Assembly (NCBI GenBank): GCA_045589595.1
Contig: JAZNPK010000002.1
Span: 212,709 to 276,708, forward strand
Direction of reading: 5' to 3'
DNA: 64,000 bases
Source: SIG77 sp045589595
Lineage (GTDB): Bacteria; Verrucomicrobiota; Lentisphaeria; Victivallales; UBA1829
Shown piece after piece: positions 26,051-35,085 of the stretch. Each line of letters starts with the position of its first letter. Positions within the stretch are counted from its first letter, which is position 1. The notes under the pieces are model-generated. The model saw nothing but the letters and a program-made list of their open reading frames with translations, did not search any database and was not told the origin of the DNA. A program made the position numbers and the translations under genes.

Positions 26051-27370
26051 ATGTTAGTCAAGACGACACCGGTTCCCCCCCGCGGCTGGAACAGTTACGA
26101 TTCTTACGGCGTTTATATCAATGAAGCACAGGCGATCGCCAATATCGATGATTTTGTGAAGCGCCTTGCTCCCCACGGATACGAATATTTTGTGCTGGAT
26201 GCCTGCTGGTACTCTGACGGCACATTCATGGATACCTACCGCCTCCGCAGCACAAAGACCGGCGACCGCAGAAGTCATATCGACTACTGGGGACGCTTTA
26301 TTGAATCGCCGGAACTGTTCCCCCACGGACTGCGCAGCCTCGCGGACCGCTGTCACAACGCCGGTGTCAAGTTCGGCGTGCATCTGATGCGCGGACTCCC
26401 CGCACTCGCTGTGGAATGGAATACTCCGGTCAAAGGCGCACCCGGCATTTTTGCCAGAGATATTGCCGACTTTGAAAAGCCCTGCGCGTGGCCCGCACCC
26501 TATATGGGACCCGGTATCGATATGACCAAACCCGGCGCGCAGGAATATTATGACAGCGTGGTGGAATATCTGGCTGAAGTCGTTCAGGTCGATTTTATCA
26601 AGTTTGATGATGTACAGGAACATCTTGCTGATATTGAGGCACTTGCGCTCGCTATCGAAAAAGTGGAACGCCCCATCGTCCTGAGTATTTCCCCCGGTCA
26701 GCAGACCCGCCCGAAAAACTGGGATATGCTGAAAAAATATGCCAATATGGTGCGGATCACCGCCGATGTCTGGGATGGCGATCACGCTCACTGGAGCGAA
26801 AAATACGACCGCTGGGAGCAGTTTGAAGAACTGGGCGGACAGGATTGCTGGATTGATCTGGATATGATTCCCATCGGCGGGATCCAGGCTCATGTGCCTG
26901 AGGATACTGCACCGGAATATTATCCCGTTCTCGGATGCCGCAGAAAATCCAATAACTCCGATATGGATAAACGCCTGCTGATGACCCAGATGGCTCTGGC
27001 GCGCTCCCCTCTCTTTTACGGCGGGGATCTGCCTATGAGCGATGAACACGATCTTTCGTTTGTGACCGATCCTGATATGCTGGACTGTAATTCAAACGGG
27101 ACAGGCGGACGCTGTATTTACCGTCAGTATCACGCAGACATCCGCCGTTCGGACAGAGTCGGCAGCAATGGTCAGCACGGCTGGATCGGTGTATTCAACC
27201 GCTCCATGCTGAACGACCTGACTTTCCGGCTTCCGGCGTCCGCATTCGGCTTTGAGTCTTTCCCCGCAGAAATGCGCGATATCTGGGAAAAACAGCCCCT
27301 GACACCCGGCGATGACGGGATCCTGGTGGTCAAATTGCCGAAGAACGGCTGTCTTTTTATTGCATTCTGA
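26051..27370 (+). CDS. Glycoside hydrolase family 27-like (alpha-galactosidase superfamily)
   Basis: This 439-residue TIM-barrel glycosidase opens with PPRGWNSYDSYG, the GH27/GH36 start motif. VDFIKFDDV supplies the nucleophile (D186), and RITADVWD the likely acid/base (D239), with Thr-Ala in place of the more usual Ser-Asp. FVLDACWYSDG and GVKFGVHLMRG form other substrate-site strands. There is no signal peptide, so it would act on imported oligosaccharides. An MFS transporter gene starts 24 bases downstream, which fits an uptake-and-cleave pair. The sugar specificity is uncertain, with alpha-galactosides the default reading. Confidence 0.85.
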   Translation: MLVKTTPVPPRGWNSYDSYGVYINEAQAIANIDDFVKRLAPHGYEYFVLDACWYSDGTFMDTYRLRSTKTGDRRSHIDYWGRFIESPELFPHGLRSLADRCHNAGVKFGVHLMRGLPALAVEWNTPVKGAPGIFARDIADFEKPCAWPAPYMGPGIDMTKPGAQEYYDSVVEYLAEVVQVDFIKFDDVQEHLADIEALALAIEKVERPIVLSISPGQQTRPKNWDMLKKYANMVRITADVWDGDHAHWSEKYDRWEQFEELGGQDCWIDLDMIPIGGIQAHVPEDTAPEYYPVLGCRRKSNNSDMDKRLLMTQMALARSPLFYGGDLPMSDEHDLSFVTDPDMLDCNSNGTGGRCIYRQYHADIRRSDRVGSNGQHGWIGVFNRSMLNDLTFRLPASAFGFESFPAEMRDIWEKQPLTPGDDGILVVKLPKNGCLFIAF

Positions 27371-27393
27371 AAAATACGGGATCATAAAAAATT

Positions 27394-28695
27394 ATGACAT
27401 TTGCTGAAAACTTGCCGGAAAGAAAACGGAAACGCTATAAAAATTATGCGATCGGAGCCTGTCTTTGCGGTTGTGTCTCTGAAGTGATCGTGGATACGAG
27501 TGCCATCATCATTCTGTATATGACCTGCCTTCAGGCGCAGCCGTCTATGACGATGTTTGCCACATCCATGACGCCGATCGCATCGCTGCTGCTGCTGATC
27601 CCCTTTGCCGGGATCACGGACCGGATCGGGGTGAGAATGGTGACATTTCTCTCCTGTGTGGTTGCCTGTATTTCCTTTTTCTCCATCGGGGCGGCACCGT
27701 TTGTTTTCAATCACTCGGTTTCCAGTATTCTTGTTGTGATCGGTTTGTTTGTGTATGGTGTGACGCGTCCGCTTTATACGGCGGCGTGGTATCCGCTCAT
27801 CGATAATTTTCTGATCCCGGATGAACGTGCCGGATTTTTCGGAAAGATGCGCTGTATTTACAATCTGACCAACGCCTGTCTGATCTTCGGTGTCGGACAG
27901 CTGATGGTCCGTTTTCATGCACCGCTCTGGCTGCTTCAGATCACGCTTTGTGCGGCGGGTCTGCTCCAGTTGGGGCGTTATTACTTCATGAGCAGAATGC
28001 CCGTCAGCCCGGATACCAGAAAAAAAGAAAAATTCCAGTTCCTGGTCGCGTTGAAGACCTCTATGAAAAACTTCCCGCTGATCGGGTTTTCGGTTTATCT
28101 CTGCTTTATGCTGGTCGCCACTTCCTCCGTGGTGCCTCTCTCATTCATCTACATGAAAGAATCGCTCCTGCTGCCGGATTCTGATGTGCTGCTGATCACT
28201 GCTGTGATGATGCTCGGCAGTATCAGCGGATTCGGGATCTCCGGCAGAATGATCCGGTGGATCGGCGCAAAAGGCACGATCCTTCTGATCCATTCCGGCT
28301 TCCTGCTGGTAACGCTTTCCCTGCTGCTGACTGCTGTGCTCACCGGACATACGGCGATCATGGCGTTGTACCTTGCGGCGTTCTTTGTCAACGGTGTTCT
28401 GGGCGGGTTCTGGAGTGTGATCAATTCATCGGAAATGCTGGCATTGGCGCGTCCCGGAAACCGTGTGATGGCAATGGCTGTCTGCCAGACATTCAGTTCT
28501 ATCGGTATATCCGTTTCCCGCTTCTCCAGTACATTTGTGCTGGGTGTCGGGCTGTTGACGCCTTCCTGGCCGCTCTGGTCCATCAGTATGCGGAGTTATC
28601 AGGCTTGCCTGCTGTTTGCGGTCGCGGCGATCCTGTTCAGTGCGGTGCTGCTGCTGCTGGTACCCGCAGTGAATCCGGATCCGGATAAGGCTTGA
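27394..28695 (+). CDS. Major facilitator superfamily transporter
   Basis: This 433-residue protein has about 12 hydrophobic segments in two halves. The loop between segments 2 and 3 reads GITDRIGVRM, matching the MFS signature (G-x-x-x-D-R-x-G-x-R). The next gene begins four bases before its stop in one reading. There is no strong ribosome-binding site. Its position directly after a cytoplasmic GH27-like enzyme suggests oligosaccharide or sugar uptake, which is inference from context; drug export cannot be excluded. Confidence 0.85.
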   Translation: MTFAENLPERKRKRYKNYAIGACLCGCVSEVIVDTSAIIILYMTCLQAQPSMTMFATSMTPIASLLLLIPFAGITDRIGVRMVTFLSCVVACISFFSIGAAPFVFNHSVSSILVVIGLFVYGVTRPLYTAAWYPLIDNFLIPDERAGFFGKMRCIYNLTNACLIFGVGQLMVRFHAPLWLLQITLCAAGLLQLGRYYFMSRMPVSPDTRKKEKFQFLVALKTSMKNFPLIGFSVYLCFMLVATSSVVPLSFIYMKESLLLPDSDVLLITAVMMLGSISGFGISGRMIRWIGAKGTILLIHSGFLLVTLSLLLTAVLTGHTAIMALYLAAFFVNGVLGGFWSVINSSEMLALARPGNRVMAMAVCQTFSSIGISVSRFSSTFVLGVGLLTPSWPLWSISMRSYQACLLFAVAAILFSAVLLLLVPAVNPDPDKA

Positions 28696-28727
28696 ATTTC
28701 AATGAACGGGAGCCGCCCGGATCGCCG

Positions 28728-29600
28728 ATGATAAATCTTTCCCGCTTTATAAAACGCTTCTGGAAGATCATGCTGGTTGCCCTGATGGCAACTGCGGCAC
28801 TCTGTATCGTTTTTGATGCGTTTCTCTGGGAGCCTGAAACATTTGAGGTGAACGCCCATACCGTCTATCTGAAAAACTGGCATAAGGAACACAACGGTAT
28901 GCGGGTGGCAGTGTTGAGTGATATTCATCAGCTGAACACGCCTCACGATTACGCACGGCTTGACCGGATCATTCAGGCGACGAATGATCAGAAGCCGGAT
29001 CTGATCCTGCTGCTGGGCGATTTCCTCGGCGGGACGATGGACTGGAAACGGATGAATGCGCAGCCGCGGCAGATCGCCTCCTGTCTGAAAAAACTTTCTG
29101 CAAAACACGGCGTTTATGCCGTACTCGGAAATCACGACTGGTGGCTGGATGGACAGGGGATCAGAGATGCGCTCCTTGCTGTCGGTATCCGGGTGCTGGA
29201 AAATCAGGTGGAAACATTGCTTATTGATTCCAAGCCGTTGAATATCATCGGTTTACCGGATGCTGGCACAAGACAGCACCTGTTTGATCGTGATGCGCTG
29301 CCCGATGAGTCCATTCCGGCGCTGGTCATGGCACATGATCCGGATTCGTTCAGCAATCTGGATCTGCCTTACGAACTGACTCTTTCCGGTCACACGCACG
29401 GCGGTCAGGTGCAGCTGCCGGTCATGGGGGCTGTTACCTCATATTCGCCCCTGCTCAGTGCTTATGTGGAGGGGATGTACGAAAAATCCGGACGCAGACT
29501 TTTTGTAACGCGGGGACTTGGCACCAGTCTGATGAAAGTGCGGTTCCGCTGTCTGCCGGAAATTGTGATCCTCACTCTTTACCGTCAGCCTGAACAGTAA
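28728..29600 (+). CDS. Membrane-anchored metallophosphoesterase (YkuE/YaeI-like)
   Basis: This 290-residue protein has one N-terminal membrane segment (WKIMLVALMATAALCIVF) followed by a calcineurin-like domain outside the membrane. Metal motifs are VLSDIHQ, LLGDFLGG, LGNHDWW, MAHDPDS and SGHTHGGQ. The order and spacing match the YkuE/YaeI group, some members of which act on lipid-linked substrates such as UDP-diacylglucosamine or on envelope phosphates. I used the ATG at 28728. A TTG at 28692, overlapping the transporter stop, is an alternative. The last 29 bases overlap the convergent murC gene. Confidence 0.82.
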   Translation: MINLSRFIKRFWKIMLVALMATAALCIVFDAFLWEPETFEVNAHTVYLKNWHKEHNGMRVAVLSDIHQLNTPHDYARLDRIIQATNDQKPDLILLLGDFLGGTMDWKRMNAQPRQIASCLKKLSAKHGVYAVLGNHDWWLDGQGIRDALLAVGIRVLENQVETLLIDSKPLNIIGLPDAGTRQHLFDRDALPDESIPALVMAHDPDSFSNLDLPYELTLSGHTHGGQVQLPVMGAVTSYSPLLSAYVEGMYEKSGRRLFVTRGLGTSLMKVRFRCLPEIVILTLYRQPEQ

Positions 29601-30927
29601 GCAGATCCGTCAGCGGGGCGATCACATCTTTCACATCCCCGGCACCGATCACAGCCGCAAGGTCTCCGCTCCGGATCTCTCCGGCAGCAGCTTTTGCGAT
29701 CTCTGCCCAACTGCCGGATACGGCAATGGCGGTATCCCCCCCGATGGCATCAGCCAGATCGGAAGAATCTACTTTCCCCCCGGCAGTCCACGCGGCAAAA
29801 ACGGGCGTGATGAAAACTTTATCCGCTTTTTTCAGTTCTGCGGCGAATTCATGAAAATACCGTTCCAACCGTGCGTAACGGTGCGGTTGAAAGATCACGA
29901 TCAGCCGTTTCCCCGGATAAACTTCCCGGAGTGCTTCCAGACTGGCACGCAGTTCTGTGGGGTGGTGGGCATAATCTTCGATCAGCAGATGTTCTGCCGA
30001 CTGATACCGTACTGACATCCGCCGTTCCACACCGGGAAAACGGGACAGGATCGCGGCGGCTTCTGCGGGCGTAAGGTCGCCCAGTTCCTCTGCGGCGGCG
30101 AGGGCAGTCAGGGCATTGAGTTTCTGATAACGCCCCCACTGTTTCAATGCCGCGGGATCGAACAGGGCGAGGGCGGCGGCATGTTTTTTCAGATCTGGAT
30201 CGAGACGCCGTGCCGATGGATGATCCGCAAAAAGCCGGTCGCATTCTGCCGAGCCCACATAGATCAGCCGTTCTGTTTTCCGGGCGTATGTTTTGAAATT
30301 TTCAAAGAGTTGCTCTCTGCCGCCCACGCTCCACGCGTGATCGTCTTCCACATTGGTGACGATCCCGATCTTTGAATACATTTCCGTATGTGTGCCGTCG
30401 CTCTCATCCACTTCCGTGATGAACAGATCGTTTCCCTGACCGGCCTCACCGTTTTTCTCCGCCCAGCCGGGCGCGGAAAGGAAACCGCCCACAAGATATC
30501 CCGGCAGCAGACCCGCCTCCTGAAACAGAAATGCCAACATCCCGCTGACACTTGTTTTTCCGTGGGAGCCGCTTACGGAAACAGTCCGCCGGTACAGACC
30601 TGCCACAGCCGCCAATGCACTGCCGCGGCGCAGAATGATATGATCCCGTCGTGCTTTTGCGGCAAGGATCTCCGGATTGTCCGGCTCTGCTGCAGAACTG
30701 TGGATCAACAGCAGAGGCGCCCCGTCATCCGGCGGCAGATGTTCTGCACTGTGTCCGGTGAAGCAGGGGATGTTCAACTGACGCATGGCATTGGTCGGAG
30801 CCAGATCGGACCCGGAAACGCGGAACCCGTTTTCCAGAAAGATCCGGGCAAGGGGTAATGTTCCCACACCGGCACAACCGACGAAATGGACATACCCCTT
30901 GCGGAAGCGGTCAAGCGCAAAACTCAT
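29572..30927 (-). CDS. murC: UDP-N-acetylmuramate--L-alanine ligase
   Basis: This 451-residue Mur ligase adds L-alanine to UDP-MurNAc. YVHFVGCAGVG is the N-terminal nucleotide-fold start, and SGSHGKTSVSG (120-130) is the ATP P-loop. TEVDESDGT, VTNVEDDHAW and DYAHHPTELRA place it with MurC rather than MurD/E/F. FQPHRYARLERY is also MurC-typical. The related Mpl ligase is an alternative, but the central domain fits MurC better. It starts in an ATGA overlap with the upstream glycosidase gene, so it is the last gene of a three-gene unit and is not in a classical mur/fts cluster. Confidence 0.88.
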   Translation of the reverse strand: MSFALDRFRKGYVHFVGCAGVGTLPLARIFLENGFRVSGSDLAPTNAMRQLNIPCFTGHSAEHLPPDDGAPLLLIHSSAAEPDNPEILAAKARRDHIILRRGSALAAVAGLYRRTVSVSGSHGKTSVSGMLAFLFQEAGLLPGYLVGGFLSAPGWAEKNGEAGQGNDLFITEVDESDGTHTEMYSKIGIVTNVEDDHAWSVGGREQLFENFKTYARKTERLIYVGSAECDRLFADHPSARRLDPDLKKHAAALALFDPAALKQWGRYQKLNALTALAAAEELGDLTPAEAAAILSRFPGVERRMSVRYQSAEHLLIEDYAHHPTELRASLEALREVYPGKRLIVIFQPHRYARLERYFHEFAAELKKADKVFITPVFAAWTAGGKVDSSDLADAIGGDTAIAVSGSWAEIAKAAAGEIRSGDLAAVIGAGDVKDVIAPLTDLLTVQADGKE

Positions 30928-32465
30928 TTTCCGATACCGAACTTTCCTTCTCCGGCAGGAACTGCGTAAGAGACTCCGTCAACGATCAAGGTGTACGGAG
31001 CATTGGAAACGGTTTCGATCACGCCGTCTTTGTAAACGATATCCGTCACGGTATCGCCGAAAGAATAATTCCGGACACCGATGGCGCCTTTGATGGTTTC
31101 CGGCAGATGCCACGTGACCGTATTTTCAAAAGCATTTGCACCGGTGATGCCGATGATGTTTTCGATGAACAGACTGATGGGACCCAGCGCGGACCAGCCG
31201 CAGAAATCCGGGCGCACCTGATCCGTACGGTGTTTGGACGGACGGTGATGTTCGGGGCTGTAACATTCCCAGATGGTGTGGGGTTCAAAATCCACATAGG
31301 TCCTGTACATGTGTTCCATGATCCTGCGTGCGCAATCGTTGGCAAGTTTGAATTTGCCGTAATTTTCCAGCGATTTGATCCCCATGTAAGCAGTGGGCAG
31401 CCAGATCGCACCGCGCCAGTACTGACCGTCCTCCCCGCAGAAATCGAGGTCGTTGCGTGCGATGGTCGGCCACGGCACAACACCGCCCAGCAGAGCGGGA
31501 TCGGTCACGATTTTGCACATCCGTTCCGCGCGTTCCTGATCGGGCATGAATGCCAGCATCGGCCAGAAAGATGCTGGCGTGAGACATTTCATTTTTTCCA
31601 GCGTGATACCGTGGATGTCGTAGTAAATGCCGTCGTTTTCATCCCAGTAGAGTTCGTTGACTTTTTTCTTGAAGGATTCGTAAACGCTGAGCCAACGCGC
31701 CGCCATGGCGGGTTCGTCCAGAATTTCTGCGATTTTGGAGATGAACAATGCGGAAAGACCCTGCTGTGAGATGGCGTCCACCCAGAGCATATCGGGGTGA
31801 TTGGGGCGTTCCGCCTGTGCTTTTCCGCCCACTCTGCCGCGAGGGGTGTTGTCCATGCCGGATCTGCCGCCTTCCCAGAGGTAGCCGTTTTCTTTTTTGA
31901 CCCAGCAGGTCGGGGCGCGGGTGTAGGTGTCTTTGAATCCGGGTTCGGTGAGATTTTCGAGAAATTCAAAGTAACGCTGGGGATATTTCTTTTCCAGCAT
32001 GAGTTCCTTGAGATGAGCCTTGTCGCCGGTCATGAGGGCGTAGGAGTATTCCGCCCACGCAAAGAGAGGCGGGTTGTCCGGAATATGCAGATGGATCTGG
32101 ATCCATTCGCCGTGTTTGAAGCGGGTTTTACCTTCCGGATCGTTGATCTGCACCATGGGCAGGGATGCTTTTTCCAGAATGGGTTTATAGAAATTGTTGA
32201 GCGTTTCGATGCCGGGAAAAACATCGGGCGCGTATTTGCAGAAAAACATCATGAAACAGGTGTCCCAGATCCAGATGTCGGCGATGCTGCACGCTTCATC
32301 CATATAGGGCGTCTGAGGCATCCCGGGAATTTCCAGAACATGTGCGTGTGCCAGTTCCCACGCGCGGTCGTAAAATTCCAGATATTCCGGGCGTTCATCG
32401 AACACGGGAACGGGAACAGATTTTTTCCAGTCGGGATTGTGGATATCGTAATTTTTCGGTTTCAT
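30924..32465 (-). CDS. MGH1/GH63-like glycoside hydrolase, copy B
   Basis: This 513-residue (alpha/alpha)6-barrel enzyme is related to trehalase, GH63 and mannosylglycerate hydrolase. The catalytic acid is predicted as D205 in GRSGMDNTPRG, which matches the SGWDNSPR motif of that clan, and the base as E400 in HTIWECYSPE. It has no signal peptide. The chosen start at 32465 has AAGGA overlapping the stop of the upstream copy; an in-frame start 21 codons earlier would lie inside that gene. It is about three-quarters identical by eye to the neighbouring copy, over its whole length and most strongly near the C-terminus. It overlaps murC by four bases. The substrate is unknown; an alpha-linked glucoside or mannoside is the default. 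Confidence 0.86.
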   Translation of the reverse strand: MKPKNYDIHNPDWKKSVPVPVFDERPEYLEFYDRAWELAHAHVLEIPGMPQTPYMDEACSIADIWIWDTCFMMFFCKYAPDVFPGIETLNNFYKPILEKASLPMVQINDPEGKTRFKHGEWIQIHLHIPDNPPLFAWAEYSYALMTGDKAHLKELMLEKKYPQRYFEFLENLTEPGFKDTYTRAPTCWVKKENGYLWEGGRSGMDNTPRGRVGGKAQAERPNHPDMLWVDAISQQGLSALFISKIAEILDEPAMAARWLSVYESFKKKVNELYWDENDGIYYDIHGITLEKMKCLTPASFWPMLAFMPDQERAERMCKIVTDPALLGGVVPWPTIARNDLDFCGEDGQYWRGAIWLPTAYMGIKSLENYGKFKLANDCARRIMEHMYRTYVDFEPHTIWECYSPEHHRPSKHRTDQVRPDFCGWSALGPISLFIENIIGITGANAFENTVTWHLPETIKGAIGVRNYSFGDTVTDIVYKDGVIETVSNAPYTLIVDGVSYAVPAGEGKFGIGK

Positions 32466-32475
32466 ATTTTTTCCT

Positions 32476-34011
32476 TCAGATTTTGATGGTGCTGTTTCCT
32501 GCGGGAACGGAGTAAGATGTGCCGTCAACGATCAATGTGTACGGCGCATTGGATACGGTTTCGATCACGCCGTCTTTGTAAACGAGGTCCGTAACCGTAT
32601 CGCCGAAAGAATAATTCCGGATGCCAATGGCGCCTTTGATGGTTTCCGGCAGATGCCATGTGACCGTGTTTTCAAAAGCGTTTGCACCGGTGATGCCGAT
32701 GATGTTTTCGATGAACATACTGATGGGACCCAGCGCGGACCAGCCGCAGAAATCGGGGCGGACCTGCACATCCAGATGTTTTGCCGGACGGTGATATTCG
32801 GGGCTGTAACATTCCCAGATGGTATGGGGTTCAAATTCCAGATAAGTTTTGTACATGTGATCCACGATCCGGCGGGCACAGCGGTTCGCAAGCTGGAATT
32901 TACCATAATTTTCAATGGATTTGATGCCCATATAAGCGGTGGGCAGCCAGATGGAGCCGCGCCAGTACTGACCGTCTTCCGGGTGGTAATCCGGGTCATT
33001 CCGCGACACAGTGGTGAAGGGGACCGGACCGCCGAACAGATCGGGATCTTCCAGTGTGGCGCAGACTCTTTCCGCGCGTTCAGCATCGGGCATCAATGCG
33101 AGCAATGGCCAGAAGGAAGCGGGCGTCATACATTTCATTTTTTCCAGAGTCCGGTTATGGATGTCGTAATAGAATCCGTCCTGTTCATCCCAGTACAGAC
33201 TGTTGACTTTCTGTTTGAAGGATTCATAAACGCTGAGCCAACGCGCGGACATGGCGTTTTCGCCGAGGATATCTGCGATTTTTGAGATGAAGATCGCGGA
33301 AAGACCCTGCTGGGAAATGGCGTCCACCCAGAGCATTTCCGGATGATTGGGACGCTGTTCCACGGCGTGAAGCCCCGTTCTGCCGCGGGGGGTGTTGTCC
33401 ATGCCGGATCTGCCGCCTTCCCAGAGATAACCGTTTTCCTTCTTGACCAGACAGGTCGGAGCGCGGGTGTATTCTGTACCGAATCCCGGTTCCGTCAGGT
33501 TTTCCAGAAAAGCGAAATGACGCTGAAGATATTTCTTTTCCAGCAGCAATTCTTTGAGATGTGTTTTGTCACCGGTCATCAGGGCGTAGGAATATTCCGC
33601 CCATGCAAAGAGAGGCGGGTTGTCCGGAATATGAATCCTGAGCTGCGTGGTCGTACCGTCTTTGAATCCTGTCCATTCCGGGGGATCGTGGATCGTGACC
33701 ATGGGCAGGGGCGCCTGATCCAGAAGGGGTTTGTAGAAATTGTTGAGCGTTTCGATGCCGGGGAAGACATCGGGCGCGTATTTGCAGAAAAACATCATGA
33801 AACAGGTATCCCAGATCCAGATATCGGTGATGAGGAACGCTTCATCCATGTAGGGCGTCTGAGGCATACCGGGAATTTCCAACACATGATCGTGGGCGAT
33901 TTTCCAGGCAAAATTGTAAAAATCGATATAGCCCGGCTCCTCGTCAAAAACCGGTACGGGGATGGATTTTTTCCAGTCGGGATTGTTGATGTCAAAATTT
34001 TTCGGTTTCAT
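32476..34011 (-). CDS. MGH1/GH63-like glycoside hydrolase, copy A
   Basis: This 511-residue paralogue is the first gene of the unit. It keeps the same catalytic pair (D205, E400) and the same landmarks PYMDEA, WIWDTCFMMFFCKYAPD and GQYWRGSIWLPTAYMG. Differences cluster around residues 95-125, 210-220 and 315-345, which may line the substrate pocket. Both copies are intact, so they may have diverged in specificity. No signal peptide is seen, which implies cytoplasmic processing of imported sugars. A clear minus-strand promoter lies at 34066-34093. Confidence 0.87.
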   Translation of the reverse strand: MKPKNFDINNPDWKKSIPVPVFDEEPGYIDFYNFAWKIAHDHVLEIPGMPQTPYMDEAFLITDIWIWDTCFMMFFCKYAPDVFPGIETLNNFYKPLLDQAPLPMVTIHDPPEWTGFKDGTTTQLRIHIPDNPPLFAWAEYSYALMTGDKTHLKELLLEKKYLQRHFAFLENLTEPGFGTEYTRAPTCLVKKENGYLWEGGRSGMDNTPRGRTGLHAVEQRPNHPEMLWVDAISQQGLSAIFISKIADILGENAMSARWLSVYESFKQKVNSLYWDEQDGFYYDIHNRTLEKMKCMTPASFWPLLALMPDAERAERVCATLEDPDLFGGPVPFTTVSRNDPDYHPEDGQYWRGSIWLPTAYMGIKSIENYGKFQLANRCARRIVDHMYKTYLEFEPHTIWECYSPEYHRPAKHLDVQVRPDFCGWSALGPISMFIENIIGITGANAFENTVTWHLPETIKGAIGIRNYSFGDTVTDLVYKDGVIETVSNAPYTLIVDGTSYSVPAGNSTIKI

Positions 34012-34065
34012 AGAGTCGAATACTCCTCACATTTGTTTCATATCTGCATTGAGTCTGTTCAACAA

Positions 34066-34093
34066 AATATAATCCGGTCAAATGGAAAATCAA
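34066..34093 (-). promoter_or_regulatory. Promoter of the glycosidase A-glycosidase B-murC operon
   Basis: On the minus strand: TTGATT (34088-34093), a 16-base spacer, and TATATT (34066-34071), 54 bases before the start codon. Confidence 0.7.
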
Positions 34094-34148
34094 ACACAAA
34101 ATATACTTTTTGTATAAAAATGTGAACGGACCGGTACCGGAACAGGGG

Positions 34149-34176
34149 TTGCAATCTTTATGCACAGTGCTATATT
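34149..34176 (+). promoter_or_regulatory. Promoter of the putative membrane metalloprotease
   Basis: TTGCAA at 34149-34154, a 16-base spacer, and TATATT at 34171-34176 with TGC before it. Transcription would start near 34183, which favours the start codon at 34213 over that at 34189. Confidence 0.65.
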
Positions 34177-34212
34177 AACGCTGACAGTATGAGCAAACAG
34201 GATCTTTTCTTT

Positions 34213-35085
34213 ATGACAACAACCTTTGATATACCTTCCGATCCGTCGGCGGCATGCGATTTTTATGATGCGCACGGTTTTTTTCCGGAGGCGGGAGAAA
34301 CGGAAAGCGCGTTCCTCGCACGAGCCGCGGCTGAATTTGCGGCTCAGCCGGATCTGAAAGACTGTCCGGAGATGACAGACGCTGTGCCGATTCCCCCGGC
34401 TGTCCTGCAGGAAGGGGCGGAACGGACGGAACGGCTGTACGGTTTTTCTGTGGTCCGGACGGTCCCCGGTTATTTTTTGAATCACGGATTCGGTTTTCTC
34501 TGGGGCGGTTGTACAGCGCAGGACGATCAGGACCTGCCGTTTTTTCTGCTCCGCGGTGAATTTGCGGACCGGAAGCGGTGGTTTATTTATGACCGCAGCG
34601 AGATCCTTTCCCACGAACAGTGTCATGCCGCACGCACGCCGCTGAACGATATGGAGCAGGAAGAATTTTTTGCTTATCAGACATCCGCAAGTCCTCTGCG
34701 CAGATATGTGGGAAATTGTTTCCGGACGCGCCTTGACAGTTTTCTTTTTCTGGGCGGACTTCTGCCGCTGTTCGCCATGGAAGCAGCCGTTATATGCGGA
34801 TTTGTGCCGCTGGATTTTCCGCTGTATCCCTTTCTGCTGTTTGCTCTGGTTTATCCCGTTTTTGCTCTGATCCGGAATCAGTTGGCGCGGAACCGTTTTT
34901 TTCGGGCGCGCAGATACCTTGCAGCCTTATCCATATCCCGTCCCGACGCCGTGCTTTTCCGGGCAGTGTCCTCTGAAATACGGGATCTTTCCCGCTGCCG
35001 GTCCGTGAAGGAGGCGGCAACTTTTGTGGAGGATCTGGCATCCCGCGAACTGCGTTGGAAGATCGCGTTGCGCCGGTTCAAATGA
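34213..35085 (+). CDS. Putative membrane zinc metalloprotease with HEQCH motif
   Basis: This 290-residue protein matches no family I recognise. Its N-terminal 170 residues are soluble and include ILSHEQCHAAR, an HExxH zinc motif (H134, E135, H138). Glu residues at 150 and 151 (EQEEFFAY) could supply the third ligand. Two membrane segments follow at about 177-197 and 203-221, then a basic cytoplasmic-looking tail. The layout resembles small membrane-bound gluzincins, but the active-site reading is prediction only. I used the ATG at 34213, which has AGGA ten bases upstream; an ATG at 34189 adds eight residues. The last eight bases overlap the convergent MATE gene. Confidence 0.65.
   Translation: MTTTFDIPSDPSAACDFYDAHGFFPEAGETESAFLARAAAEFAAQPDLKDCPEMTDAVPIPPAVLQEGAERTERLYGFSVVRTVPGYFLNHGFGFLWGGCTAQDDQDLPFFLLRGEFADRKRWFIYDRSEILSHEQCHAARTPLNDMEQEEFFAYQTSASPLRRYVGNCFRTRLDSFLFLGGLLPLFAMEAAVICGFVPLDFPLYPFLLFALVYPVFALIRNQLARNRFFRARRYLAALSISRPDAVLFRAVSSEIRDLSRCRSVKEAATFVEDLASRELRWKIALRRFK

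Noticed and set aside
28692..28727. TTG start of the phosphoesterase overlapping the transporter stop
   Set aside because: It is possible through translational coupling, but the extra twelve residues are polar and unlike the family start. The ATG at 28728 directly precedes the membrane segment.
32466..32528. A longer N-terminus for glycosidase copy B
   Set aside because: It would lie inside the end of copy A. The copies align from the later ATG, which has a good AAGGA site.
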